In this document: positions 1-8,737 of the stretch, piece by piece | Position numbering within the stretch: the stretch's first letter is position 1 | Layout: each line of letters begins with the position of its first letter | Assembly: GCF_000196315.1 (NCBI RefSeq) | Contig: NC_014230.1 | Span: 2,504,501 to 2,568,500, forward strand | Direction: 5' to 3' | DNA length: 64,000 nt | Origin: Croceibacter atlanticus HTCC2559 | GTDB lineage: Bacteria > Bacteroidota > Bacteroidia > Flavobacteriales > Flavobacteriaceae | The notes under the pieces: generated by a model | The model's input: the letters and a program-made list of their open reading frames with translations, nothing else | Databases searched by the model: none | What the model was told of the DNA's origin: nothing | Translations under genes and position numbers: made by a program

Positions 1-2153
1 TCTAATGCTCCAGAAATTCGGTTGTTATAAAATCCGAAATCTATTGCTGCATTTACTTCACGTACGCGCTCCCACTTTAAATCTGGATTAGCAATATTGA
101 TAGGTGCAAAACCATTGTTTATGGCTGTACCATTTACAGCAGTTTCTGAACCATAAAGTTGTAGTGAAGGATAGCTTTCTATTATAATATTATTTACATC
201 TAAATCTTTATTTCCTGTAAACCCGTAACTACCTCTAAGTTTTAAGGTACTTAAGAAGTCACTATCTAATAAGAAATCTTCTTTAGCTATATTCCATCCA
301 ACAGAAGCTGCTGGGAAAAATCCATATTTATTATTTGCTCCAAATACAGAACTACCATCTGCTCTTAAACTAACAGACGCCAAATACTTGTTTTCAAAAG
401 ACCAGTTTACACGACCAAAATAGGATAGTAATCGCTCCTCTATTTCGTAAGATTCTTTAGCTGAAATAATTGGTGCTGCACTAAGCGTTTGTAATAAATC
501 GTTTGTAAACCCTATACCTGTTGCAGACTCATAAGTTGTATCAAACGTTTCTGCAGATGTTCCTAATACAACATTAATATCATGACTTCCAAATGACTTA
601 TCATATGTAAGTAGAGCTTCTGTAAGTATGTGTGTTCTGTTTCTTGAAGAAATTTCTAAAGAAGCATCTGAGGCTCCATTTCTACTAGCCAATACACCTT
701 CATAACGCCTTTGTCTTCTATCTTGATAATCTCCACCTAAAGAAAGACGAAAATCTAATCCTTCAGCTAGTTTATATTGACCATAAAACTTTCCATAGAT
801 TCTGAAATTTTCTTCTGTTCTATGACGCTCCTGAACTTTTGCAAGTGGATTTGTATTACTTGTACTACTTAAGTCTACTAGCTCACTACCATCTCCAAAT
901 AAATCAAAATTATCAAAGTGACGTTCTTGAGCATAATCTCCAATTTGTACATCTGGAAAAGTATTAAAATCTACAAATTGAATAGAGTTTGCATCATGAT
1001 ACGTTGGTAACCAAGGCTGCTGTCTTAAAATATCATGTACAGAACCATCAAAACGTCTTCTATTTGTTACAGATGGAGAAAGATTTGCACCAAATTTAAA
1101 GTTGTCATTTACTTCTGTATCTACCTTAAACTTGAAGTTATATTTTTTATAATCATCTGTTACTAAAACACCTTCATCGTGTAAATAACTAAGTGATGTA
1201 TTAAATTTTGTTCTTTTACTTCCGCCACGAGCACTTAAAAAATGACTTTCTATCTTACCACCATCAAATACTCTATCTTGCCAAGATTCATCTACTCCTA
1301 ACAACTCTCTGTATTGAGATCTTAAAGACAACTCACCAGTTGAAGCAAGCTCTCTTGCATGGTGATCTGCTACACTTAAATCATAATCTTCACTTTTTAT
1401 GGCTTCTTTAAAACCTGTAAAAGTGTTATACGTAAATTGTGTTTTACCTTCTTTACCTTCTTTGGTTGTAATAATAACAACACCACCAACAGCTCTAGAA
1501 CCATATATGGCTGCAGAAGATGCATCTTTTAAAACCTCAACAGAGGCAATATCATTAACATCTATACTGGTAAGAAAGCTGCTTTCTAAAACAACGCCAT
1601 CTACCACAAGTAAAGGGCCATTACGACCTGCAATTGATCCTACACCTCTAATTGTTATTGTAGATTCTGAACCAGCTTCACTCTCGGTTGCTTGAACATT
1701 TAAACCTGCTACTTGTCCTACAAGAGCCTCATTAGCAGTACCTACTGCAATTTGATCTAAATCTTCATTTTTTACTTTCCCTATGGCACCAGTAATTTTT
1801 TCTCTGGATTGTGTACCATATCCTATTACTACAATCTCATCTAATTTACTAGCATCTTCAACCAGACCTACATTTATAGTTTGCTGATTATCTACTATTA
1901 CGGTTTGTGTTACAAATCCTACGTAAGAAAATTGGAGGACATCTCCTTTTTTTACAGTAATACTGTAATTACCATCAAAGTCTGTGGTTGCTCCATTTGA
2001 GGTTCCTACTACAAGAACATTAACTCCTGGAAAGGGAATGTTGTCATTAGCTGTTACAACTGTTCCTGTAACTTTATAATTGTCTTGTGCAAAAACAAAG
2101 CTGTGAAAACACAGTGCAACAATTACAACTAAACTGAATTTAAGTTTCATCAT
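1..2153 (-). CDS. susC: SusC/RagA-like TonB-dependent receptor (partial, C-terminus beyond left edge)
   Basis: The minus strand is open from the ATG pair at 2153/2150 to the window edge, giving about 717 residues. A signal peptide ending near FVFAQ is followed by a carboxypeptidase-regulatory-like repeat (residues about 25-90). A TonB plug follows, with the SusC hallmarks EIVVIGYG, an RGVGS..GPLLVVDG segment and VLKDASSAAIYGSRA, and then barrel strands with many aromatic residues. SusC proteins import oligosaccharides across the outer membrane with a SusD lipoprotein, which would lie off the left edge. Position after five alginate-processing genes makes oligoalginate the likely substrate; that is inference from context. 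About 250-300 C-terminal residues are missing if it has the usual length of about 1,000. Confidence 0.93.
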   Translation of the reverse strand, partial: MMKLKFSLVVIVALCFHSFVFAQDNYKVTGTVVTANDNIPFPGVNVLVVGTSNGATTDFDGNYSITVKKGDVLQFSYVGFVTQTVIVDNQQTINVGLVEDASKLDEIVVIGYGTQSREKITGAIGKVKNEDLDQIAVGTANEALVGQVAGLNVQATESEAGSESTITIRGVGSIAGRNGPLLVVDGVVLESSFLTSIDVNDIASVEVLKDASSAAIYGSRAVGGVVIITTKEGKEGKTQFTYNTFTGFKEAIKSEDYDLSVADHHARELASTGELSLRSQYRELLGVDESWQDRVFDGGKIESHFLSARGGSKRTKFNTSLSYLHDEGVLVTDDYKKYNFKFKVDTEVNDNFKFGANLSPSVTNRRRFDGSVHDILRQQPWLPTYHDANSIQFVDFNTFPDVQIGDYAQERHFDNFDLFGDGSELVDLSSTSNTNPLAKVQERHRTEENFRIYGKFYGQYKLAEGLDFRLSLGGDYQDRRQRRYEGVLASRNGASDASLEISSRNRTHILTEALLTYDKSFGSHDINVVLGTSAETFDTTYESATGIGFTNDLLQTLSAAPIISAKESYEIEERLLSYFGRVNWSFENKYLASVSLRADGSSVFGANNKYGFFPAASVGWNIAKEDFLLDSDFLSTLKLRGSYGFTGNKDLDVNNIIIESYPSLQLYGSETAVNGTAINNGFAPINIANPDLKWERVREVNAAIDFGFYNNRISGAL

Positions 2154-2270
2154 TCGTTCTAAAGATTTTTCATTAGTATGCTGTTAAACAATTCATTTAA
2201 ATCATAATTCTAAATAATGAAACAGTATTTGTATCTTTACAAAAATTATGATAGTAAGGCTATTATAATC

Positions 2271-2289
2271 GACATACCTTGAGTATGTC
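2271..2289 (-). promoter_or_regulatory. Perfect 7-bp hairpin in susC leader
   Basis: GACATAC and GTATGTC are separated by 5 nt, between the leader terminator and the susC start. It has no T-run. It could be an mRNA structure or a small operator. Confidence 0.4.
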
Positions 2290-2293
2290 ATCC

Positions 2294-2325
2294 AAAAAAG
2301 GACAGGCTGCAACCTGTCTTTTTTT
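2294..2325 (-). terminator. Intrinsic terminator-like hairpin inside the predicted susC leader
   Basis: On the minus strand GACAGG pairs with CCTGTC across a 6-nt loop, flanked by A7 and followed by CTTTTTT. It is downstream of kdgF, so it could end that operon. It is also downstream of the predicted susC promoter, so it could act as an attenuator. Confidence 0.65.
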
Positions 2326-2338
2326 ATATCCCAAAAAC

Positions 2339-2361
2339 TGGTTTACCAATTTGGTTAACCA
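2339..2361 (-). promoter_or_regulatory. Twin operator TGGTTTACCA / TGGTTAACCA upstream of susC
   Basis: Two 10-bp palindromic boxes start at 2339 and 2352, exactly 13 nt apart. The same spacing occurs at 9681-9703 before the first alginate lyase gene. TGGTnnACCA is the half-site pattern of GntR-family uronate regulators of the UxuR/ExuR type. AusR, a GntR-family regulator, is known for alginate loci in related flavobacteria. The boxes touch the predicted -7 element, which suggests repression. The regulator gene is not in this window. Confidence 0.7.
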
Positions 2362-2389
2362 AATATATATAAATATTTCAATTCAGCAA
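2360..2389 (-). promoter_or_regulatory. Predicted susC promoter (TTG-N19-TATATTTG)
   Basis: On the minus strand the -7 element TATATTTG (2367-2360) fits the Bacteroidota consensus TAnnTTTG. TTG (2389-2387) lies exactly 19 nt upstream, the usual spacing to the -33 element. The predicted leader is about 190 nt. Confidence 0.6.
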
Positions 2390-2455
2390 CCTTTTATTAA
2401 TAAAATCTTAAAATCAAATCGAAATATTTATATATACTGTTAAATAATTGGTCTT

Positions 2456-2815
2456 TTATTCCATAAAGTCTTCACGAATTGGGCTAAATACATCTATTAG
2501 CACACCACTTTCTTTACAGATTGCACCGTGCATATCGTGAGGTGGAATATAGAACGAGTCTCCTCCTTTTAATAATTCTGTTTTTCCATCTATCGTAACT
2601 TCAAAAGCACCACTTTCTACGTAAGTTACTTGAGAATGATAGTGTTCATGCATCTGGCCAATACCGCCTTCATCAAAATGAACTTTTACAAGCATAATCT
2701 TATCATCATATCCCATTATCTTTCGCTTTACACCTTCGCCTACAGTTTCCCATTCCAGTGCATTACCGTTAATGAACTTTTTACTTGATCCAAAAGTTTT
2801 CTTTGTGTTTTCCAT
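2456..2815 (-). CDS. kdgF: KdgF-like cupin, uronate linearization
   Basis: This is a 119-residue single-domain cupin. KdgF converts the unsaturated monouronate released by alginate or pectin lyases to the linear keto sugar in the cytoplasm, ahead of the DEH pathway. Metal-binding cupin motifs are visible: H56, H58 and H60 with Q62 in motif 1, and PPHDMH (H93, H96) in motif 2. I chose the internal ATG at 2815 because it lies one base after the PL17 stop. A longer frame to 2869 would run into the PL17 gene and gives an N-terminus unlike the family. It is the last gene of the PL6-PL7-PL17 run, so it is probably translationally coupled. Confidence 0.85.
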   Translation of the reverse strand: MENTKKTFGSSKKFINGNALEWETVGEGVKRKIMGYDDKIMLVKVHFDEGGIGQMHEHYHSQVTYVESGAFEVTIDGKTELLKGGDSFYIPPHDMHGAICKESGVLIDVFSPIREDFME

Positions 2816-2816
2816 G

Positions 2817-5096
2817 TTATTTAATTGTATTAAAATAGTACGGACCATTCCAAGAAATGTCTGTACCATCTAGGTTTAGTTTATGTTCTTTTTGTTTTGA
2901 AGCATCTTGGTTTGCTAGTATAAATACATATGTTTTGGCTTCTATCTTAAAACTTACAGCTGTATATTCTTTAGTTTCTAATATAGTTTTGAGATCTTTT
3001 AAGGTAGAATATGCATTGTCTGCTTTTTCTGTAACGGGATTATATGTTCCGTGAGATTCAATTATTGAAGCAAACGTGGTATTTTTTGCTTGTCGCCTAA
3101 TTATCAATGATGGATCTCTTCTTAAATTAAATTCTGGATCGTTAGCACCCATACGAGTTAAAACATATTTATCTTCTGTATTTGCTGCTGAAGTAATACT
3201 GTAAAATCGGTTATTATCTAACCAGGTAAACTGCATTACGCCTTGATCTGCATTTCCTTCTCCTTCAACCCACATATGCTGATAACCGTTTTTAGATCCT
3301 AAAGGATGTAATGTTTTGGGAGTCGTTATATCAAAATTTGTATTAACTACTTGTCCGAAATAATGAAATGGCAAATCGTATTTATTTCTTTCTGATGATG
3401 TAACTCTAAATAGATCAAGTATAAATGGGTTTGAAGAAATTGAATCTTTAAACATGACTAAGGTTCTATGAAATTGCGAATTTTCATAAACCGAATTAAT
3501 CTTTGCGCTCACTATTTGAAAGCCTGGTTCAGACACATTAAACACATATAATTCTGGATGATTTTCGCTACCTAATTTAAAGTTTCCATTAAAATGAGAG
3601 GTTTCATTTTGTGTGATTGTATTGTGTGCAATGGTTTGTTTTGCCCAAGTGTTATTTTCTATAAGATATCCTCCTCCATTTTTTTGCTCAACATTTACAA
3701 AGCGAGATAAGCCATAATCTTGTAATACCTCATCTCCATTTTCATACAATGAAAACGACAGTTTATCATAATGACCGTGACTTAAGCCTTGTGCAGCATA
3801 TTTGTAAACTAATGCCAAAGAGTGATCGTTATAATTGTGCCTTAATATACTAATGCCACCTTCATCTCCATTACTGCCATCTCTTAAGTTAATTGACTCT
3901 TTTAAAAACGGTGCTGTCTTGCCAGCATGTATAGCTTCTGCAACTGCAAAACCAGTTTCATCTAATTGTACGGCATTTTGCTTTTTGGCTACAGATAGCA
4001 ATTGCTGGTTTTTGTTGCCATAGAAGTAAGCAATATCTACAGCAGATACTAAAGAAGATGTATATATAGACATTCCCTTTTGACCATCATTAAGAGGAAA
4101 AAATTCGCCATCTGCATCTGTAAGATTTAAAAGGGCATTTACCGCCTTAATTAATAAGCCATCTTTGTATTCAAAAATCTTTAACTCTGGTTTTTTGTTA
4201 TGAAGGGCTTGTGCAAAAATCATAAACGGATACATTGCATAGCGTTGGTAATAAGGACCTTCTGTATAGTAACCATCTGGAGAAAATGGTGAATCTAAAT
4301 TTGCTAAAAAACCTGCTTTTTGCCCTTCTGTTTTTATAAAACCGCCGTCATTATCTTTGGCATTGGGATCTATATTATCTGTTTTTAATCCATATAATGC
4401 ACGGTTCACTAAGTCATCATCATCCATTACCAAACCAATCATACCAACTGCTACACTTCCCCAAGTACTATGATTGTGAATACGATTAAAATATTGTGGA
4501 TTTTCAATAGAAATGAAGTCTGCATATGGTTTAAAAAGATTCTTATTTAAATAAGTAACATCTTCAGATGGTAACCAGCTGTAAATACAATCATAAGCCT
4601 GACTTGTATAAACCAACCAATTACTGTCGTTTAAGCATTGCCAAAAAAACTTACCTCGAGCATAAGAACGCTCAACAGGATGTTTTTTAAATGTGGGAAA
4701 TATCTTAGCATACGCCATTAACATATCCTTTATATAAACTGCATACTTTTCTTCTCCAGTGATTTGAAATAAAACACCAGCTTTCTGCATTGTTGCATAA
4801 TTTATCTTGTGCTGTGTATGAGTAAAGCCGCCAGCCATATCTTTTGGCAATGGCACATTTATACCATTTGCCATCTCTGCATCCACCTCAACTTTTGTAA
4901 CCTCTAACGTTTGTTTGAATAACGGTGCGTTTTCTAAATTGCTTTTAATTCTATTAACACCATCTTTTGTAAGAATTAGATTTGGGTGCTCTAAATGTGT
5001 TTGATCTTTATCTTGAGATTTGGCAGGTGTATTTTGATTACACGAAGAAAAAATTATAATACATAAAAAGTAAACGTAAAATGGTTTCATTTGCAT
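2817..5096 (-). CDS. PL17 oligoalginate lyase lipoprotein (heparinase II/III-like)
   Basis: This exolytic alginate lyase releases unsaturated monouronate from oligoalginate. The 759-residue protein starts with a lipoprotein signal (lipobox FSSC, C19). It has an alpha/alpha-toroid domain with the N208-H209 pair in HNHSTWG, a Tyr-rich stretch near residue 275, and a heparinase II/III-like beta domain with SHGHYDKLSFSLY and VLQDYG, all typical of PL17 enzymes such as Alg17C. The start overlaps the upstream PL7 stop as TAATG, implying translational coupling. The second ATG at 5090 (MKPFYVYF) is an equally good start. It is probably periplasmic, anchored to a membrane. Confidence 0.93.
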   Translation of the reverse strand: MQMKPFYVYFLCIIIFSSCNQNTPAKSQDKDQTHLEHPNLILTKDGVNRIKSNLENAPLFKQTLEVTKVEVDAEMANGINVPLPKDMAGGFTHTQHKINYATMQKAGVLFQITGEEKYAVYIKDMLMAYAKIFPTFKKHPVERSYARGKFFWQCLNDSNWLVYTSQAYDCIYSWLPSEDVTYLNKNLFKPYADFISIENPQYFNRIHNHSTWGSVAVGMIGLVMDDDDLVNRALYGLKTDNIDPNAKDNDGGFIKTEGQKAGFLANLDSPFSPDGYYTEGPYYQRYAMYPFMIFAQALHNKKPELKIFEYKDGLLIKAVNALLNLTDADGEFFPLNDGQKGMSIYTSSLVSAVDIAYFYGNKNQQLLSVAKKQNAVQLDETGFAVAEAIHAGKTAPFLKESINLRDGSNGDEGGISILRHNYNDHSLALVYKYAAQGLSHGHYDKLSFSLYENGDEVLQDYGLSRFVNVEQKNGGGYLIENNTWAKQTIAHNTITQNETSHFNGNFKLGSENHPELYVFNVSEPGFQIVSAKINSVYENSQFHRTLVMFKDSISSNPFILDLFRVTSSERNKYDLPFHYFGQVVNTNFDITTPKTLHPLGSKNGYQHMWVEGEGNADQGVMQFTWLDNNRFYSITSAANTEDKYVLTRMGANDPEFNLRRDPSLIIRRQAKNTTFASIIESHGTYNPVTEKADNAYSTLKDLKTILETKEYTAVSFKIEAKTYVFILANQDASKQKEHKLNLDGTDISWNGPYYFNTIK

Positions 5097-6142
5097 TAAT
5101 CTTTTAGGTGATTTGGTAATGTCCCTTCGCCTAAAGTTTGTTCTTTAAACCATACTTCAGTAAAACTGCCATTGTTATATTGTTTTGTAATGTCTCCGTT
5201 AAAAGTTTTAGATCCTGTATTCCAGACTAAGTTTTCCTCAGGGTTTTTGCCATTAGTTTGGTTATATGCACCTTGTTTAAAAAACTGCATTTCTCCTGTA
5301 TAAGCCTCTTCTCTCTCTAGACCATCACGACCAATACTTGCATATAAAGTTTTAATTTGTTGTGGTAATTCTTTTGTGAAATCTGACGCTATTAAACTCT
5401 TAGTAAATGTTTTAGTGATGTGCCCTTCACTTTTAAAGGTTAGATACATAATACCTTTATGCACGTTTACTTCATAACTAAACTCTTCTCCTAAACGAAT
5501 ACCGTCTTTTGGTTCTTCAGGAGTTGTGTTTAATGTTGTACTTACATTACCCATATTATAACCCCAAACAGTTTCAGAAAAATCCCAACGTTTGCTATTA
5601 TTGCCTTCTGTATTAATTTCATAATTCCAGAACACTGCGCCTTTCTCATGACCTGGATATTTTTTATAAAATATTTTTAGAGGCTCATTCTCGTGACCAT
5701 CATCACTATGTATTTGCCCAACAACAACAGAGAAAGATGCTGCAACTCTAGGATCTCCACTAGTTGAAACGTGCTTAACCTTTAAAGTTCCTCTTAGCTT
5801 TCCTCCTTCTTCTGGAGTCCAACGTTTTTTCTCGCCTAACTCTGTTCTTGTATTATGAGACGTTTTTGAAGTTATACCAGAATTAGGGGTTTTGTAGACA
5901 ACCCAATTTGTATTTTCTTCTTCTTCAACATAAAAAAAGTCGTCTTGACTAAAATTATTTAAGGAGTCTGAAAATGTTCCATTACCTAATAAAATGCTCC
6001 ATTTATCTATTGATGAAATAACATCACTAGGATTAGTTACCAAAGTATCATTTTGCTTACTTAATGAAGGTGTTGTTTCAGGTTTGTTTTTACATCCTAC
6101 CATTACAAGTAAAACAGTTAATATGACAAGTGTATATTTCAT
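5096..6142 (-). CDS. PL7 alginate lyase lipoprotein
   Basis: This is an endolytic alginate lyase of 348 residues with a lipoprotein signal (lipobox VGC, C17) and one alginate_lyase2 beta-jelly-roll domain. The three PL7 signature motifs are present: RTELG (R99), QIH (Q143-H145) and a FFKQGAYNQ variant of YFKAGxYxQ near residue 290. A QIH centre is associated with polyguluronate or mixed-block specificity; this is a family correlation and not proof. It sits between PL6 (22 nt upstream) and PL17 (TAATG overlap), so it belongs to the same operon. Confidence 0.92.
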   Translation of the reverse strand: MKYTLVILTVLLVMVGCKNKPETTPSLSKQNDTLVTNPSDVISSIDKWSILLGNGTFSDSLNNFSQDDFFYVEEEENTNWVVYKTPNSGITSKTSHNTRTELGEKKRWTPEEGGKLRGTLKVKHVSTSGDPRVAASFSVVVGQIHSDDGHENEPLKIFYKKYPGHEKGAVFWNYEINTEGNNSKRWDFSETVWGYNMGNVSTTLNTTPEEPKDGIRLGEEFSYEVNVHKGIMYLTFKSEGHITKTFTKSLIASDFTKELPQQIKTLYASIGRDGLEREEAYTGEMQFFKQGAYNQTNGKNPEENLVWNTGSKTFNGDITKQYNNGSFTEVWFKEQTLGEGTLPNHLKD

Positions 6143-6163
6143 GAAGGTTTACATTATGATGTT

Positions 6164-8479
6164 TTAGTACATTAATTTTAATTTCAAATTCTGAACTGTT
6201 TTAATCTCTCCAGAATTTGAAATAGTATTATTAACAGGGCGCTGCCCTTTTTCACCCCAAAGTACTGCAATTGTATTTACAGGATTGTTCTTAAATGTAT
6301 TGTCTGACAAGGTGAGGTTAACAATTCCTCTGTTTTTAATTAAGATGTTGTCTGGCTCTTTTGTTCCAGAATTCGAAACTGTATTGTTAGCGAAAGTTAA
6401 ATGACCGCCTATAGTAGACTCATCATAACCACCGCGATAGTAATCTAAAATTGTAGCCTCTATATTTTGAAAATCTGAATTTTCAATAATGACAAAGGCA
6501 CTATTATAATCTCCTTTATCATTAGTTTCTTTATTTAATTGAAATCCTTTTTCGACATTTGAAATCTTAGAGTTTTTTACTGAAACTGTATCTGCAAATG
6601 AGCCTTTAGACACTTCTAACACAGATTTAAAATTACTTATCTCAACATTATCCAACCACAAACTGTAGGCTTGAGACATGTTGTTATTTAAAGTTGTAAA
6701 TGTGTTTTGAATAGTTGTTCCCTTCAAAATAACATTTCTTAACCTTAAGTAGCCCTTAGGTTGCATTCTGAATGCTGTAGCTTTTGATGAAAAGTTAAGC
6801 GTAGCAGGCTGTAATTTGTCTTTTGTAGTGATTACAACGTCTTTATTTATTTTTAATTCATCTGAAATCTCGTAAGCTTTTGAAGCCAGTAATAACGTAT
6901 CTCCAGAATTTGCCTTGACTAATTGGTCTCGTAATTCTTTAGAGGTATTAATCGTAATTGATTTGCCTATTGTTTTTTCACCATCGGCATCAAACCAGTT
7001 TGCCCCATATTCCTTTTTATTAAATAAAAAAGTTTCCTCTTTTACATTACCAACTATTGCACCAACAACAGTTGAGTTTTCATCTCGAGAATTTCCAAAA
7101 AGATCTTTGTCTATGGTCTCAAAATCAAATCCGTTAAAGATATTCCTATCTGTTTCTGTTGGGACATAAAGAAAGTTCCCTTTTTTTACAACGCTTACTT
7201 TAGATTGTAAAAACCCTTCTGGCAACTTCACCTTTTGGTTTTCAATTGCCACTACGTTATTTTTAAAGTTTACACCATCTATAGTGTCATAAGCTTTAAT
7301 TAAATCTGATGTTGATACTTTGTACATAAAGTTATTGGCAACAGTTGTACGTAATGGCCTGGCAGATCTAATTTCAGATTTTGGAAGCACTGCGCTTTGA
7401 CTTACGTTAGAACCAACACTAAAATGAAATGGTGTTTCTGTTTTTATAAATGTATTGTGTGCAATTACCGCATCTGTAACTTGATTATATCTATTTAGTG
7501 GAGATTTTGGAATACCATTCATTACTGCTAAAGGTGCTCTAAAAGTTTCTCCTTTTAATTTGTAGAAATAATTGTTTGTAATCCAATGCCCTGTATTAAT
7601 TACACGTATTCCTCCAATAAATGGAGAATTGTCATTACCAATAAAGATATTTCGGTTTATGGTAGCATAGTTTCCGTGACGTAAAACCAAAGACCCTTCA
7701 CTCTCAAAAAAGACATTATTCTCAAATACATTATTGTTTGATTTGCTTGAAATAATTTCAACTTCACCATTACAACGTTCAAATAAATTGTTTGCTACGT
7801 TAGTGTGAGAAGGCGTCATAGATGTACCACTATCTCCTATTTGCATAGTTTCTCCGTGTGGTCCTCCTTTGCGTGGTCTAGGACCAAAATGATTATTTAC
7901 AATTTGATGGTAATTTTTAATATGTTGATTGCCTTTAAGCATTACCATTACTGTTGGACCAAAATTAGACTTCCCAGAAATATAGTTGTTAGAAACTGAA
8001 TTATGGCGTCCCCAAAGTTCTATCCAATGGTCTGTATCATCCCTATCTGGTTGGGTAAATTCTACAATAGCATTATTTATAAATTTACAATGGTTGGCTA
8101 TTTTTTCATCATTAATTTTAAATCTAATTAAGGTCTTGGTTGGTGTATGCCCATTCTTAAAATATAGATCTCTAACCTCTAAATAACTTCCACCAAGATT
8201 TATAAAAGATTCTCCTTCAATACTAACCTTACCAGCTGTCTCTGCCCTTAATATTATAGGTTTCTGCTCTGTACCTTCGCCATAAAAATCTATTTGTACA
8301 TTGTTCCAAACTCCATTCTTAAGAACTATTTCATCTCCAGCAACACAATCTTTAATTGCTTGAGTTAGCTCTTTAGTATTGGTCACTAAAACTGAAGTTG
8401 TGTTAGCTGTGTCTTTACATCCTCCAATAACAATACATAGAAGAATTAAGCTGAAATGGATTTTGAAATTTTTAAACAT
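6164..8479 (-). CDS. PL6 alginate lyase lipoprotein, two beta-helix domains
   Basis: This 771-residue chondroitinase-B-like alginate lyase starts with a lipoprotein signal (lipobox GGC, C21). Residues about 30-440 form a right-handed beta-helix with the PL6 catalytic region: NGEVEIISSKS (acidic Ca-binding residues and the catalytic Lys) and LVLRHG (catalytic Arg). Residues about 480-770 are a second beta-helix with repeated N-rich turns, as in the two-domain PL6 enzymes of the AlyGC type, which act exolytically on polyguluronate. A terminator-like hairpin 26 nt upstream separates it from the preceding PL7 unit. Confidence 0.92.
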   Translation of the reverse strand: MFKNFKIHFSLILLCIVIGGCKDTANTTSVLVTNTKELTQAIKDCVAGDEIVLKNGVWNNVQIDFYGEGTEQKPIILRAETAGKVSIEGESFINLGGSYLEVRDLYFKNGHTPTKTLIRFKINDEKIANHCKFINNAIVEFTQPDRDDTDHWIELWGRHNSVSNNYISGKSNFGPTVMVMLKGNQHIKNYHQIVNNHFGPRPRKGGPHGETMQIGDSGTSMTPSHTNVANNLFERCNGEVEIISSKSNNNVFENNVFFESEGSLVLRHGNYATINRNIFIGNDNSPFIGGIRVINTGHWITNNYFYKLKGETFRAPLAVMNGIPKSPLNRYNQVTDAVIAHNTFIKTETPFHFSVGSNVSQSAVLPKSEIRSARPLRTTVANNFMYKVSTSDLIKAYDTIDGVNFKNNVVAIENQKVKLPEGFLQSKVSVVKKGNFLYVPTETDRNIFNGFDFETIDKDLFGNSRDENSTVVGAIVGNVKEETFLFNKKEYGANWFDADGEKTIGKSITINTSKELRDQLVKANSGDTLLLASKAYEISDELKINKDVVITTKDKLQPATLNFSSKATAFRMQPKGYLRLRNVILKGTTIQNTFTTLNNNMSQAYSLWLDNVEISNFKSVLEVSKGSFADTVSVKNSKISNVEKGFQLNKETNDKGDYNSAFVIIENSDFQNIEATILDYYRGGYDESTIGGHLTFANNTVSNSGTKEPDNILIKNRGIVNLTLSDNTFKNNPVNTIAVLWGEKGQRPVNNTISNSGEIKTVQNLKLKLMY

Positions 8480-8504
8480 ATATTTTGTAATGTATTTAAT
8501 GATT

Positions 8505-8538
8505 AAAAAAAGTCTTTCAATTTCTCAAAAGACTTTTT
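8505..8538 (-). terminator. Terminator-like hairpin between PL7 and PL6 genes
   Basis: On the minus strand AAAAGTCTTTT and GAAAGACTTTTTTT form an 11-bp stem followed by a T-run. Only about 25 nt remain before the PL6 ATG, and I see no TAnnTTTG promoter there. It may be a partial terminator that sets a lower level for the distal lyases. Confidence 0.6.
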
Positions 8539-8542
8539 AAGG

Positions 8543-8737
8543 CTAATTGTAATAGTATTTAATAGCAATATTTTTTATAACTAACTGTTTATCTGAAAAT
8601 TCTCTTCTTGTTAATTCTAATTTTGACAAAATTTCAACCTTAAAAATTTTAGCTAAAGAGTCTTTATATACTAGTAGGTTCAAAGTTTCTGAGAACAAAG
8701 CAATTACACTGTTCATGATATATTTTATTAATACCAT
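8543..8737 (-). CDS. Short ORF overlapping the PL7 stop, doubtful
   Basis: This 64-codon frame starts in a TAATG overlap with the PL7 stop and ends just before a terminator hairpin, which is an operon-like position. The predicted product is Lys/Ile/Leu-rich with no recognisable domain or signal peptide. It may equally be a 3' UTR that is open by chance. Confidence 0.25.
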   Translation of the reverse strand: MVLIKYIMNSVIALFSETLNLLVYKDSLAKIFKVEILSKLELTRREFSDKQLVIKNIAIKYYYN

